Shown here one piece after another: positions 8,509 through 17,368 of a stretch of DNA of 64,000 nt. This DNA comes from Acidimicrobiaceae bacterium (GTDB lineage Bacteria; Actinomycetota; Acidimicrobiia; Acidimicrobiales; RAAP-2), in contig DAIDKS010000040.1 of NCBI GenBank assembly GCA_027449885.1, positions 1 to 64,000 on the forward strand, written 5' to 3'. Position numbers and translations under genes: made by a program. A model generated the notes under the pieces. It had not been told where the DNA came from and made no database searches. It saw only the letters and a list, made by a program, of their open reading frames with translations. Position 1 is the first letter of the stretch; each line of letters starts with the position of its first letter.

Positions 8509-10455
8509 TTAGTTCGCTCGATCGATCTCGCGCAGGAAGCGCACGACCTCGTCGCGGTCGCGGGTCCGCCGCATCGGCGGCAGGTGACGACGCAGGGCTC
8601 CTCCGTAGCTGGCCGTCGCGAGCCGCGTGTCGAACACGGCGACGACCCCCCGGTCCTCGGCACTGCGAATGAGTCGCCCGACCCCCTGGGCGAGCAGCAT
8701 CGAGGCTCGGGGAACGTCGACGTCGCGGAAGGGGGAGGCCGCGCGGGCCCGTCGAGCCTCTTCGAGGGGGTCGTTCGGTACGCGAAAGGGGAGCCGGTCG
8801 ATCGTCACCAGGCTCAGCGAGTGTCCGGGGACGTCCACCCCCTGCCAGAAGCTCGCGACCGCGAAGAGGCTCGCCTCGGCGCGGGTGCGGAAGGCCTCGA
8901 TGAGCCGGTGGCGACTGAGCGTCCCCTGGACGAGGACGGGGGTCGCGAGGCGGGCCCCGACGGCGTCGGCCACGCGAGCCATCACCGCTCGGTTGGTGAA
9001 GAGGGCGAGGGTGCGCCCTCCCGCGGCCGTGATCAGGGTCACCAGCTCGTCGATGATCGCTCCCTCGGCTCGGTCGTCGGTCCGCTCCGGGAAGTCGGAC
9101 GGGACGTACAGGAGGGCGTGCTCCGCATAGTCGAAGGGGCTCGGCAGACGACGGACCTCGGCGTCCGTGATGCCGAGGGCGGTGGGGAGACGGTCGGGGA
9201 TCGTCGCGCTGGCGAGGATCGGGGTCACGTCTCCCCAGAGCACCTCCGCGAGTCGTGGACCGACGTCGACGAGCGCCAGGGTGACCTCGACGTCGCGCTC
9301 GCGCGAGTTCAGGTAGACGATCTCGTCGGCCCCGCGCCCCTGGAGGCGCGCGAGGTCGGACTGCAGCTGCTGGGCCGGTCCGAGGGCGCGTCGGCGTCGC
9401 ACCGGGTCGAGGTCGCTGCGGGCCCGGACCTGGTCGACCACGGCCGCGGTCGTCGACGCGGCCTCCTCGAGCAGTCGGTCCACGTCGGGGTCGAGGCCGT
9501 TCCCGCGTCCGGCCGCGACCTGTCGAGCGAGCGCGTCGCTCAGGCGCTCGGCGAGGGTCGAGAGCCGAGCCGCCAGCTCCGCGTCGACGACGCCCCGTGC
9601 ACCGGTGGCGACGGCGCGCACCCGTGCGGGCGTCACCGACGTCCCCATGAGGGCCGCCACGGTGTCCTCGAATTCGTGCGCCTCGTCGACGACGAGGACG
9701 TCGTGCTCGGGCAGGATGGTGCCGCCCGTCGCCAGGTGGGCGACGTACAGGTGCGCGTTGACGATGACGATGTCGCTGGCGCCTGCGGCGTCGCGCGCGA
9801 GCTCAGTGAAGCAGTTCGCCCCCTGGGGGCACTCCGCACGCCCGAGGCACTCCGCGGGACTGACCGTGACCGCGCGGCGCACGCGAGGGTCCACGTCGAA
9901 GCCGGCTTCGTCGAGGTCGCCCGAGTCGGTGTCGCGCGACCAGTCGATCACCCGTCGCAACTGGCTGGCGACGCCTCGCGGCACGGGACCTTCGTCGTCG
10001 AGCGACAGCTGTCCGGTCCCCTGGCCCTCGATGCGCAGACGGCAGAGGTAGTTCGCGCGGCCCTTGAGGACCGCGACGCGGAGCCCGGGTACGGCCGCGG
10101 CGACGGCCGGGGCGTCCTGGGAGATCAGTTGATCCTGGAGGTTCTTCGTCGCGGTTGCGACGATCACCCGTCGCCCCGCGAGCGCCGCGGGCACCAGGTA
10201 GGCGAGTGACTTGCCGACGCCGGTGCCGGCCTCCACGACGAGGGGGCGCCGTCGGGCGATGGCCACGGCGACCGCCGAGGCCATCTCGCGCTGGGACGCG
10301 CGGCGCTCCCCACCCCCGGGGAGGGCGCTGGTGATGGCGTCGAGCACGCGCAGCGTCGCCGCATCCGCGGGCTCAGCGTGGGCCCCGATGACGGCCCCAC
10401 CCTCGTCGTCGGGCAGCGGGTATCGCTCCTCCTCGTCGGGGTCGTAGCCGGGCAC
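8509..10455 (-). CDS. dinG: ATP-dependent DNA helicase, DinG/XPD family
   Basis: Superfamily 2 iron-sulfur helicase, 648 residues, likely acting on R-loops or stalled forks. Landmarks are Walker A GTGVGKS, the cysteine set C...CLGRAECPQGANC (XPD-like FeS ligands), the DEAH box VVDEAHEFED and C-terminal motifs VASFWQGVDVPG and GVGRLIRSAEDRG. GTG 10455 is chosen because the longer open frame (to 10620) would run antisense through uppS. A TACCAT -10 lies 6 nt before this GTG, predicting a leaderless message. Divergent from uppS. Confidence 0.93.
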   Translation of the reverse strand: MPGYDPDEEERYPLPDDEGGAVIGAHAEPADAATLRVLDAITSALPGGGERRASQREMASAVAVAIARRRPLVVEAGTGVGKSLAYLVPAALAGRRVIVATATKNLQDQLISQDAPAVAAAVPGLRVAVLKGRANYLCRLRIEGQGTGQLSLDDEGPVPRGVASQLRRVIDWSRDTDSGDLDEAGFDVDPRVRRAVTVSPAECLGRAECPQGANCFTELARDAAGASDIVIVNAHLYVAHLATGGTILPEHDVLVVDEAHEFEDTVAALMGTSVTPARVRAVATGARGVVDAELAARLSTLAERLSDALARQVAAGRGNGLDPDVDRLLEEAASTTAAVVDQVRARSDLDPVRRRRALGPAQQLQSDLARLQGRGADEIVYLNSRERDVEVTLALVDVGPRLAEVLWGDVTPILASATIPDRLPTALGITDAEVRRLPSPFDYAEHALLYVPSDFPERTDDRAEGAIIDELVTLITAAGGRTLALFTNRAVMARVADAVGARLATPVLVQGTLSRHRLIEAFRTRAEASLFAVASFWQGVDVPGHSLSLVTIDRLPFRVPNDPLEEARRARAASPFRDVDVPRASMLLAQGVGRLIRSAEDRGVVAVFDTRLATASYGGALRRHLPPMRRTRDRDEVVRFLREIDRAN

Positions 10456-10461
10456 GGATCG

Positions 10462-10467
10462 ATGGTA
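10462..10467 (-). promoter_or_regulatory. Predicted -10 box, leaderless dinG
   Basis: TACCAT on the minus strand, 6 nt upstream of the dinG GTG (10455). The usual -10 to start-site distance would put the transcription start on the start codon. No convincing -35 is visible. Confidence 0.55.
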
Positions 10468-10485
10468 GGGGGCGACGGGCACCGC

Positions 10486-10491
10486 TAGGTT
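10486..10491 (+). promoter_or_regulatory. Predicted -10 box, leaderless uppS
   Basis: TAGGTT, 7 nt upstream of the uppS GTG (10499), with no Shine-Dalgarno between. It is back to back with the dinG -10; the two start codons are only 43 nt apart. Confidence 0.55.
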
Positions 10492-10498
10492 GGGACCC

Positions 10499-11248
10499 GT
10501 GCCCGACCCGCGATCCGTCCCGGTTCCCGCGGATATCGACCGGTCGGAGGTGCCGCGCCACGTGGCCATCGTCATGGATGGCAACGGTCGCTGGGCGACG
10601 CGTCGTGGACTGCCCCGCACGGAGGGCCACGGGGCGGGGGAGGCCTCCCTCCTCGACGTCGTCTACGGCGCCCTCTCGCTGGGCGTGGAGGCCCTCACCG
10701 TCTACGCCTTCTCCACCGAGAACTGGCGCCGACCGGTGGACGAGGTGCGCTACCTGATGAACTTCAACAAGGGCCTGCTCGACCGGCGGACCGAGGAACT
10801 GCACGCGGAGGGCGTGCGCATCGTCTTCTCCGGTCGGCGCGACTGGCGGGTTCCCCGCCAGGTGATCGCCCGAATGGATCGGGCGATCGAGATGACCCAG
10901 CGCAACCGCCGCATGACGTTGAACATCGCGTTCAACTACGGCGGACGAGCCGAGATCGTGGACGCGGTCGCTCGGCTGGTCGCCGATGGCATCGGGCCGA
11001 AGGGGGTGAGCGAGCGTGCCCTGCGGGCCCGTCTCTACCACCCCGAGCTACCGGACCCGGATCTCGTCATCCGGACCTCCGGCGAGCATCGCCTGTCGAA
11101 CTTCCTGCTCTGGGAACTCGCGTACGCCGAGATGGTCTTCTCCGAGGTGCTGTGGCCGGACTTTCGTCGGGAGGACCTGTTCGACGCCATTCGTGACTAC
11201 CAGGGACGACACCGCCGCTTCGGTGGCGTGGCGGAGGATGGCCCGTGA
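10499..11248 (+). CDS. uppS: Isoprenyl diphosphate synthase (UppS, cis-prenyltransferase)
   Basis: Condenses isopentenyl diphosphate units in cis to make the polyprenyl carrier for cell-wall synthesis. The 249 residues carry MDGNGRWA with the catalytic Asp at about 27, TVYAFSTENWRRP and the C-terminal RTSGEHRLSNFLLWE/ELYF-type block (here AYAEMVFSEVLWPDF). GTG 10499 follows a -10 by 7 nt; a TTG three codons upstream lies inside that box. Leads an operon with a small membrane protein and recO through 4-nt overlaps. Chain length of the product cannot be read from sequence. Confidence 0.95.
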   Translation: MPDPRSVPVPADIDRSEVPRHVAIVMDGNGRWATRRGLPRTEGHGAGEASLLDVVYGALSLGVEALTVYAFSTENWRRPVDEVRYLMNFNKGLLDRRTEELHAEGVRIVFSGRRDWRVPRQVIARMDRAIEMTQRNRRMTLNIAFNYGGRAEIVDAVARLVADGIGPKGVSERALRARLYHPELPDPDLVIRTSGEHRLSNFLLWELAYAEMVFSEVLWPDFRREDLFDAIRDYQGRHRRFGGVAEDGP

Positions 11249-11466
11249 GGATCGGCCCGGCGGTCGCCGTTCTCGGGGCCCTGGCCTACGCCTTCCTCTG
11301 GGTGCTCGCGGCCAACGGGGTGTCGAGTCTGGTCGCGCCCCTCACCATTCCCCTCGTGCTGATCGTCCTCGTCGCCGGGGGACTCGCACTCCAGCGCTTC
11401 ATGGGGATCCCGCCCCACCGCGCTCGCTACCGGGACTCGCACCGCGATCCCGACGAGGAGCCGTGA
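11245..11466 (+). CDS. Small two-helix membrane protein
   Basis: 73-residue protein with two hydrophobic stretches (about 5-24 and 31-50) followed by a basic/acidic tail. Not recognised as a named family. Linked to uppS by GTGA and to recO by GTGA, so it is almost certainly translated. High third-position GC and lack of any antisense constraint support a real gene. Its place between undecaprenyl synthesis and RecO gives no clear functional hint. Confidence 0.75.
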   Translation: MRIGPAVAVLGALAYAFLWVLAANGVSSLVAPLTIPLVLIVLVAGGLALQRFMGIPPHRARYRDSHRDPDEEP

Positions 11467-12200
11467 ACGAGCTCGTCACCGAGGCGCTCGTGGTGCGCAC
11501 CTTCCGGGTGGGGGAGGCCGATCGCTCGGTGGTGCTCTGGACCCCGGAGCACGGCCGCGTCCGGGCGATCGCCCGGGGCGCGCGCCGGACGACGTCTCGC
11601 CTGGGCGGAGCTCTCGAGGTCCTGGCCGACGTGACGGTCGATCTGGTGAGGGGCCGGGGCGACCGCTACGTCGTGCGCCACGTCACCCACCGATCACGAC
11701 GGGCCGTCCTACGGGGTGACTTCGAGCGCCTCGGCGCGGGTCTCCTCGTCGTCGAGGCACTCGACGCGCTGCCCTTCGAGGGGCCGGCCGATCCCGCGAT
11801 CTTCGCGCTCGGACGACGGGTCCTCGACACCCTCGACGACCCCCAGTATCGGCCCGACCTCGTGCCCGCCGCCTTCTACTGGCGACTGCTGACCCTCGAC
11901 GGCAGCGAGCCGGTCCTCGACCAGTGCGCCGAGTGCGGCCGCGAGGGTCCCCTGGTCGCCTTCGACGCGGCGGGCGGCGGGACACTCTGCGCCGCGTGCC
12001 GCCGGGGCACGTCGATCTCCCCCGCGGCCCTCGCGTTGTTGCGGCGGATCGCGGGCGGTGACCTCGGATCCGTCCTGCGCGAGGTCGGCGTCCCCGCCAC
12101 CGCCGAGGTCGCGGCACTCGTCCACGGGGCCATGGAGGCCCACCTGGGTCGACGACTGCGCGGGGCCGTCATCGTCCCTCCCGAGGTCGCCGACCGGTAG
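11463..12200 (+). CDS. recO: DNA repair protein RecO
   Basis: Recombination mediator that loads RecA with RecR. The 245 residues show the N-terminal OB fold (VRTFRVGEADRSVVLWTPEHGR) and a four-cysteine zinc site (CAECG at about 156-160 and CAAC about 20 residues later). GTG 11463 overlaps the preceding stop. In many actinobacteria recO lies between era and uppS; here it follows uppS, with era displaced by the TSUP/dinG insertion. Its TAG stop also forms the first half of the next -10 (12198-12203). Confidence 0.93.
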   Translation: MNELVTEALVVRTFRVGEADRSVVLWTPEHGRVRAIARGARRTTSRLGGALEVLADVTVDLVRGRGDRYVVRHVTHRSRRAVLRGDFERLGAGLLVVEALDALPFEGPADPAIFALGRRVLDTLDDPQYRPDLVPAAFYWRLLTLDGSEPVLDQCAECGREGPLVAFDAAGGGTLCAACRRGTSISPAALALLRRIAGGDLGSVLREVGVPATAEVAALVHGAMEAHLGRRLRGAVIVPPEVADR

Positions 12201-12203
12201 CGT
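12198..12203 (+). promoter_or_regulatory. Predicted -10 box for phr, sharing the recO stop codon
   Basis: TAGCGT, in which TAG is the recO stop codon. It ends 9 nt before the phr GTG (12213), so the message would be leaderless or have a leader of 2-3 nt. Confidence 0.45.
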
Positions 12204-12212
12204 GACTCGGCC

Positions 12213-13601
12213 GTGAGATCGCCCGCCCCCGCCATCGTCTGGTTCCGACGGGACCTGCGCCTCAGCGACCACCCGGCCCTCGCCGCCGCGGCCCGGGCCG
12301 GCGACGGACGGGTCCTCGCCCTCTTCGTGGTCGACGACCACCTCCTCGCTCCGGCCGGCCCGACGCGGGCCGCCTACCTCGCCGCCACCGTGCGCGAACT
12401 CGACCGCGCGATGGGTGGACGACTGGTCCTTCGCGTCGGCGACCCCGCCACGGTGGTCCCGGCCCTCGCGCGCGAGGTGGGTGCCGCGTCGGTCTGGGCC
12501 AGCGAGGACTTCGGGCCCCAGGGCCGGCGACGCGACGAGCGCGTGGCCGCGGCCCTCGCGGCGCAGGGGTGTGAGCTGCGATCGGTCGGCTCGCCCTACG
12601 TCGTACCGCCGGGGACCGTGCGGGGACCGCAGGGGTCTCCCTACCGGGTCTTCACGCCCTTCTACCGGGTGTGGGACGAGATCGCACTCGGCCACCCGGT
12701 CGACGTCCCCGACGTGGAGTGGGTCGGCGCCGAAGGGTCGTCGAGTGACGAGATCGTCGCTCGAGCCGCGCGGCGGCGTCCGGCGGTCTTCGGGGACCTC
12801 CCCGACGGACCGGCCCCGCTCCCGCCCGCGGGAGAGGCCGCGGCACGAGCGGCGCTCGCGACGGCCCTCACCCGGGCGCACGACTACGAGGCCCGGCGCG
12901 ACCTCCTGGGCGAGGAGGGGACGAGTCGGCTCAGCGCTCACCTGCGCTTCGGGACGCTCCATCCCCGCTCGGTGCTGGCGGCGCTGGGCCCGGGATCGGG
13001 CCCGCGAGCGCTGCGACGCCAACTGGCCTGGCGGGAGTTCTACGCCGACGTCCTCGTCCACCACCCCGAGTCGGTCGGGCGCAACCTCCAGTCCGCGCTC
13101 GACGGTCTCGAGGTCGATCGTGACGAGGCGGCTCGGGAGAGGTTCCGATCGTGGGCGCGGGGGGAGACCGGCGTCCCCCTCGTGGACGCGGCGATGCGTC
13201 AACTCCTCGAGGAGGGCTGGATGCACAACCGGGCGCGAATGGTGAGCGCGTCGTTCCTCGTGAAGCACCTCCATCTCGACTGGCGCTGGGGCGCCCGCTG
13301 GTTCGCCTGGCGGCTCGTCGACTTCGACCTCGCCTCGAACCAGCACGGCTGGCAGTGGGTGGCCGGGACCGGCACCGACGCCGCCCCCTTCCATCGGATC
13401 TTCAGTCCCGTTCGACAGGCAGAGCGCTTCGACCCGCAGGGCGCCTTCATCCGACGCCACGTGCGCGAGCTGGCGAACCTCGGCGCCCCCGAGTGCTGGG
13501 ATCCGGGGGCCGGGGGATATCGCCGCCCCCTCGTCGACCTCGACGTCGAGCGTCGCGAGGCGCTGGCGCGATTCGCCACGGCCCGCGGGAGACGACCGTG
13601 A
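12213..13601 (+). CDS. phr: Deoxyribodipyrimidine photolyase (class I)
   Basis: Light-driven repair of pyrimidine dimers using FADH- and an antenna cofactor. The 462 residues contain an N-terminal alpha/beta antenna domain (IVWFRRDLRLSDHPAL) and the helical FAD domain with LRFGTLHPRS, RQLAWREFYADVL, GWMHNRARMVSASFLVKHL and DFDLASNQHGWQWVAGTGTDAAP. The spacing and the Trp-rich end fit a CPD photolyase rather than a regulatory cryptochrome. The GTG follows recO by 12 nt; the stop overlaps hemW in GTGA. Confidence 0.95.
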   Translation: MRSPAPAIVWFRRDLRLSDHPALAAAARAGDGRVLALFVVDDHLLAPAGPTRAAYLAATVRELDRAMGGRLVLRVGDPATVVPALAREVGAASVWASEDFGPQGRRRDERVAAALAAQGCELRSVGSPYVVPPGTVRGPQGSPYRVFTPFYRVWDEIALGHPVDVPDVEWVGAEGSSSDEIVARAARRRPAVFGDLPDGPAPLPPAGEAAARAALATALTRAHDYEARRDLLGEEGTSRLSAHLRFGTLHPRSVLAALGPGSGPRALRRQLAWREFYADVLVHHPESVGRNLQSALDGLEVDRDEAARERFRSWARGETGVPLVDAAMRQLLEEGWMHNRARMVSASFLVKHLHLDWRWGARWFAWRLVDFDLASNQHGWQWVAGTGTDAAPFHRIFSPVRQAERFDPQGAFIRRHVRELANLGAPECWDPGAGGYRRPLVDLDVERREALARFATARGRRP

Positions 13602-14683
13602 GCGAGTTCGGCGTGTACGTCCACGTGCCGTTCTGCGCGCGCCGGTGCGACTACTGCGCGTTCGCGACGTACGCGGATCGCGATCACCTGATGGACGACT
13701 ACGTGGCCGCCGTGCGCCGCGAGATCGCTCGAGCCCGCGAGGAGGAGGGGCTCCCCGCCGCGACCTCCGTCTTCTTCGGTGGCGGCACGCCGTCGCGACT
13801 CGCGGCGGACGACCTGCTCGCCATCCTCGGCGACCTCGAGCGAACGGAGGACTGCGAGGTCACCGTGGAGTGCAACCCCGAGGACGCCACCCCGGAGCGC
13901 CTGCGCGCGTACCACGAGGGGGGGGTCACGCGCATGTCGTTCGGCATCCAGTCGACGAGGGCCGGCGTCCTCGCGGACCTCGGGCGTCGCCACGGCACCC
14001 ACGCCCACAGCGAGGTCGCGGCGCGAGTGACCGACGCGGGCTTCACCACCTGGAACATGGACCTCATCATCGGGTCGCGGGCCGAGACCCGGGACGACGT
14101 GCGGGCCACCCTCGACGACATCCTGACGCTGGAGCACCCCCCGCCCCACCTCAGCGTCTACGCCCTCACGCCCGAGCCCGCAACGCCGCTCGGACGCGAC
14201 CCCGATCGGCATCCCGACGAGGACGAGACCGCCGACGCCTACGACCTCGTGGGCGAGGTGCTCGAGGCCGCCGGCTACCAGTGGGAGGAGATCTCCAACT
14301 GGGCCCGGCCCGGTCACGAGTGCCGCCACAACCACCTCTACTGGGACCAGGGTGACTACCGCGGCTTCGGGTCGGCCGCGCACTCCCACCGACGGGGGCG
14401 ACGGTGGTGGAACGTGCGCACCCCCGACCGCTACATCTCCCTCACCGACGCGGGCCGCTCCCCGCTCGGGGGCGAGGAGCGGCTCGACGACGGCGCGCGA
14501 CGCTTCGAGGCCGAGTCGCTCGCGCTGCGCACCACGCGCGGCGTGCCGCGGGAGGCCTTCGACTCCCTCGAGGAGATCGCCCACCTGATCGAGGTCGACG
14601 ACGGGCGGGTGCGCCTAACGCCGGCGGGACGACTCCTCGCCAACCAGGTCATCGTCCGGCTGCGCAGTGCCGGGCGGGACTAG
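13598..14683 (+). CDS. hemW: Radical SAM heme chaperone HemW
   Basis: Coproporphyrinogen-oxidase-like radical SAM protein now regarded as a heme-binding chaperone. Of 361 residues, C13, C17 and C20 (CARRCDYC) ligate the 4Fe-4S cluster. FFGGGTPSRL, VECNPEDATPE and the HemW-specific CRHNHLYWDQGDYRGFGSAAHS follow. GTG overlaps the phr stop. Its usual place is between lepA and hrcA; here it has moved next to phr. The stop overlaps the convergent secreted-protein gene by 4 nt. Confidence 0.93.
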   Translation: MSEFGVYVHVPFCARRCDYCAFATYADRDHLMDDYVAAVRREIARAREEEGLPAATSVFFGGGTPSRLAADDLLAILGDLERTEDCEVTVECNPEDATPERLRAYHEGGVTRMSFGIQSTRAGVLADLGRRHGTHAHSEVAARVTDAGFTTWNMDLIIGSRAETRDDVRATLDDILTLEHPPPHLSVYALTPEPATPLGRDPDRHPDEDETADAYDLVGEVLEAAGYQWEEISNWARPGHECRHNHLYWDQGDYRGFGSAAHSHRRGRRWWNVRTPDRYISLTDAGRSPLGGEERLDDGARRFEAESLALRTTRGVPREAFDSLEEIAHLIEVDDGRVRLTPAGRLLANQVIVRLRSAGRD

Positions 14684-15954
14684 TTGGCGAGCAGCACGCC
14701 GCGCACGGTCCCGCGCGTGTCGCCGGCGACGCCGACGGCGATGCAGGCACCGGACGACGCGCACGTCACGTCCCCGAGGCTGCTGAGCGACGGGAAGCGG
14801 GCGGTCACGCTCCACGAGGCGCCCGCGGAGGTCGTCAGGTACACGACCGGAGTCGCTCCGCGTCCCCAGCCACCGGTGACCACGCAGTCGCGCGTCGTGA
14901 CGCAGCTGATCGAGGCCAGCAGGTTCGAGTTCGCGGGAGCGGGGCGAGCCGTCCAGGCCGCGCCCGCGTCGTTGGTGAGGAGGACGACGCCGTGACCCAG
15001 CGTCGAATCGGCCGACTGGCCGATCGCGAGGCACGTGGTCACGCCCGGACAGGCGACGCCGTTCAGGGTGAAGCTGTTCGCCGGAACGGTCTCGGTGGCC
15101 CAGCTCCCCGTGGTCGGTGACGGTGGCGTCGGCGTCGCGCCGCCGGTGCCGAGGACGCCCCCCAGCATCGAGCCCGCGGACGAGCAGGTGCGCCCCCCGA
15201 GGGTCGTCGGGGCGCAGTGCGTGTAGCCCAGTCCGGCCACCTGACAGTCGCCCGTCCGTGCGCAAGCGGCCTGGGCCGCGCTGAAGAAGGTTCCCGTGAC
15301 GGGGGCCGACGTCCACGTCGCGCCGCCGTCACTCGTGGTGAGGACGAGGGGTCCGTACGTCGAGCCCGTAGGGCCCGACGAGCCGGCGACGCACGTCGGC
15401 GGGGCGCAACCGGTGCTCGGGGGTGGGGCGGGCGACGTCGCCGCCCCGACCGCCACGCAGTCGAGGGCGCTCGCGCACGCCACGGCCGTCAGGCGGTTCC
15501 CGATGGCGGCCGTCTCCAGCGACGCCGCGAGGGGTACGGCGGACCAGGACGCTCCGCCGTCGCGAGACACCTCGATCGCGAGCCGCGAGCGGACCTCGGG
15601 GTCGCCCCGCACCCCCACGGCGAGGCACTCACTCGCCGTGGGGCACGCGAGCGCCGCGAGGGAGGTGGGTGGCGAGGGGAGTCGGGCCGGCCGCCACGTT
15701 CGCCCGCCGTCGCTCGAGACGACGATGCGCGACGAGGCGCTCGTCAGATCGTCGGCCGCGAGGCAGACCCGACTCGTAGGGCAGACGGCCGCCGCGTAGA
15801 CCTGACCCACCGGGGACGGCGCGCCGATCACGTGCCAGGTGGGTGCGGCGCTCGACGACGGCTCGCGCCCGAGGGCGACGCCGACCAGGGCGACCAGGGC
15901 CACGAGGGCCCAGCGCGTCCCTCGCGCGACACGTCCTGCGCCCCGAACGACCAT
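14680..15954 (-). CDS. Secreted BNR-like beta-propeller with seven Cys pairs
   Basis: Exported protein of 424 residues, function unknown. After a signal peptide (basic start, hydrophobic core at about 14-28, cleavage near an Ala-rich segment) come seven copies of C-x5-C followed by a hydrophobic strand (for example CPTSRVCLAADD, CPTASECLAVGV, CASALDCVAVGA). They alternate with BNR-type motifs (SSDGGRTW, SRDGGASW, TSDGGATW). One disulfide per blade of a seven-bladed propeller is inferred. Two extra pairs sit in insertions around CAPPTC and CAPTTLGGRTC. ATG 15954 is preferred because of GGAGGAGGGG just upstream; ATG 15978 is an alternative. Divergent from glyS. Confidence 0.8.
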   Translation of the reverse strand: MVVRGAGRVARGTRWALVALVALVGVALGREPSSSAAPTWHVIGAPSPVGQVYAAAVCPTSRVCLAADDLTSASSRIVVSSDGGRTWRPARLPSPPTSLAALACPTASECLAVGVRGDPEVRSRLAIEVSRDGGASWSAVPLAASLETAAIGNRLTAVACASALDCVAVGAATSPAPPPSTGCAPPTCVAGSSGPTGSTYGPLVLTTSDGGATWTSAPVTGTFFSAAQAACARTGDCQVAGLGYTHCAPTTLGGRTCSSAGSMLGGVLGTGGATPTPPSPTTGSWATETVPANSFTLNGVACPGVTTCLAIGQSADSTLGHGVVLLTNDAGAAWTARPAPANSNLLASISCVTTRDCVVTGGWGRGATPVVYLTTSAGASWSVTARFPSLSSLGDVTCASSGACIAVGVAGDTRGTVRGVLLAN

Positions 15955-15983
15955 GGCCCCTCCTCCGCGGTCCCTCATCGGGG

Positions 15984-15989
15984 ACCCTA
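15984..15989 (-). promoter_or_regulatory. Predicted -10 box for the secreted propeller gene
   Basis: TAGGGT on the minus strand, 5 nt before ATG 15978 and 29 nt before the Shine-Dalgarno-led ATG 15954. It would give a short 5' leader for the latter start. Confidence 0.4.
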
Positions 15990-16042
15990 CCCCCGGAGCC
16001 CGTCCGTCGCTCGACGCCTCGGGGCGTCGGCGTGGGCTCCGG

Positions 16043-16048
16043 TAGCCT
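16043..16048 (+). promoter_or_regulatory. Predicted -10 box, leaderless glyS
   Basis: TAGCCT ending 6 nt before the glyS ATG (16055). The same hexamer and spacing recur before rsmD; before ffh the gap is 7 nt. No Shine-Dalgarno fits in the gap. Confidence 0.6.
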
Positions 16049-16054
16049 GGGCGG

Positions 16055-17368
16055 ATGACGACGCCCGCACCCGACGAGCTCCTCGACAAGGTCACGAATC
16101 TCGCGAAGCGCCGGGGATTCATCTTCCCCTCGGCGGAGATCTACGGCGGATTCCGTTCCACCTACGACTACGGCCCCCTGGGGGTCAACATGCTCCGCAA
16201 CGTGAAGCAGGCCTGGTGGACGGCGATGGTGCAGATGCGCGACGACGTGGTCGGCCTGGATGCCGCCATCCTGGGCCCGCCCGCCGTCTGGGCGGCCTCG
16301 GGCCACCTCGAGACCTTCACGGATCCCCTCGTCGACTGCAAGAAGTGCCGGGAGCGCTGGCGTGAGGACAAGATCGACGGGGTCTGCCCGAACTGCGGCT
16401 CGACCGAGTTCACCGAGGCCCGCGCCTTCAACCTCATGTTCAAGACCCAGGCCGGTCCGGTCGAGGGGGAGGGGGCCACGGCCTACCTACGTCCCGAGAC
16501 GGCGCAGGGGATGTTCACCAACTTCGCGAACGTCCTGGCGACGACCCGTCGCAAGCCCCCCTTCGGCATCGCCCAGATCGGCAAGTCCTTCCGCAACGAG
16601 ATCACGCCCCAGAACTTCGTGTTTCGCACGCGCGAGTTCGAACAGATGGAGATGGAGTTCTTCGTCCCACCCGCCGAAGCCGACACCTGGTACCGCTACT
16701 GGATCGACACCCGCTACGCCTGGTATCGGGGCCTCGGGATCCCCGAGGACCGACTGCGCCTCCACGAGCACGCGAAGGAGGATCTCTCGCACTACTCGCG
16801 CGGCACGACCGACGTGGAGTTCCTCTACCCGTGGGGCTGGGACGAGCTGGAGGGCATCGCCAATCGTGGGGACTACGACCTCACCCAGCACTCGAACGCC
16901 TCGGGGGTGCGGCTCGAGTACTTCGACCAGACGACCAACGAGCACTACATCCCGTACGTGATCGAGCCGGCCGCCGGGGCGACGCGCGCCATGATGGCCT
17001 TCCTGCTCGCCGCCTACGACGAGGACGTGATCGAAGGCGACACCCGCGTCGTCCTGCGTCTCGACCCGCGACTCGCGCCGTACCAGGTCGCGGTGCTGCC
17101 GTTGTCGAAGAAGCCGGAGCTCGATGCGCTGTCGCGTGAGGTCCTGGCGCTGCTGCGCCCCTCGTACATGTGCGACTACGACGTCACCCAGTCGATCGGT
17201 CGCCGCTACCGGCGTCAGGACGAGGTGGGAACGCCGCTCTGCGTCACGGTCGACTTCGACTCGCTCGAGGATCGGGCCGTGACGATCCGCGACCGCGACA
17301 CGACGGCCCAGGAGCGAGTGCCGCTCGACCGCCTCCTCGACACCGTGCGGGCTCGACTCACGCGCTGA
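16055..17368 (+). CDS. glyQS: Glycyl-tRNA synthetase, single-chain (archaeal/eukaryal type)
   Basis: Class II synthetase charging tRNA-Gly. The 437 residues open with FPSAEIYGGFRSTYDYGPLG and carry a zinc module (CKKC about 97-100, CPNC about 115-118). Motif 2 (FRNEITPQNFVFRTREFEQMEMEFF) and a C-terminal anticodon-binding domain starting near VAVLPLSKK follow. This is the alpha2 form shared with archaea, eukaryotes and many actinobacteria, not the bacterial alpha2beta2 enzyme. The final 11 nt overlap the 3' end of the convergent MFS gene. Confidence 0.96.
   Translation: MTTPAPDELLDKVTNLAKRRGFIFPSAEIYGGFRSTYDYGPLGVNMLRNVKQAWWTAMVQMRDDVVGLDAAILGPPAVWAASGHLETFTDPLVDCKKCRERWREDKIDGVCPNCGSTEFTEARAFNLMFKTQAGPVEGEGATAYLRPETAQGMFTNFANVLATTRRKPPFGIAQIGKSFRNEITPQNFVFRTREFEQMEMEFFVPPAEADTWYRYWIDTRYAWYRGLGIPEDRLRLHEHAKEDLSHYSRGTTDVEFLYPWGWDELEGIANRGDYDLTQHSNASGVRLEYFDQTTNEHYIPYVIEPAAGATRAMMAFLLAAYDEDVIEGDTRVVLRLDPRLAPYQVAVLPLSKKPELDALSREVLALLRPSYMCDYDVTQSIGRRYRRQDEVGTPLCVTVDFDSLEDRAVTIRDRDTTAQERVPLDRLLDTVRARLTR

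Noticed and set aside
11709..13460. 583-codon antisense frame over recO/phr
   Set aside because: Spans two real genes and their junction without any signal of its own.
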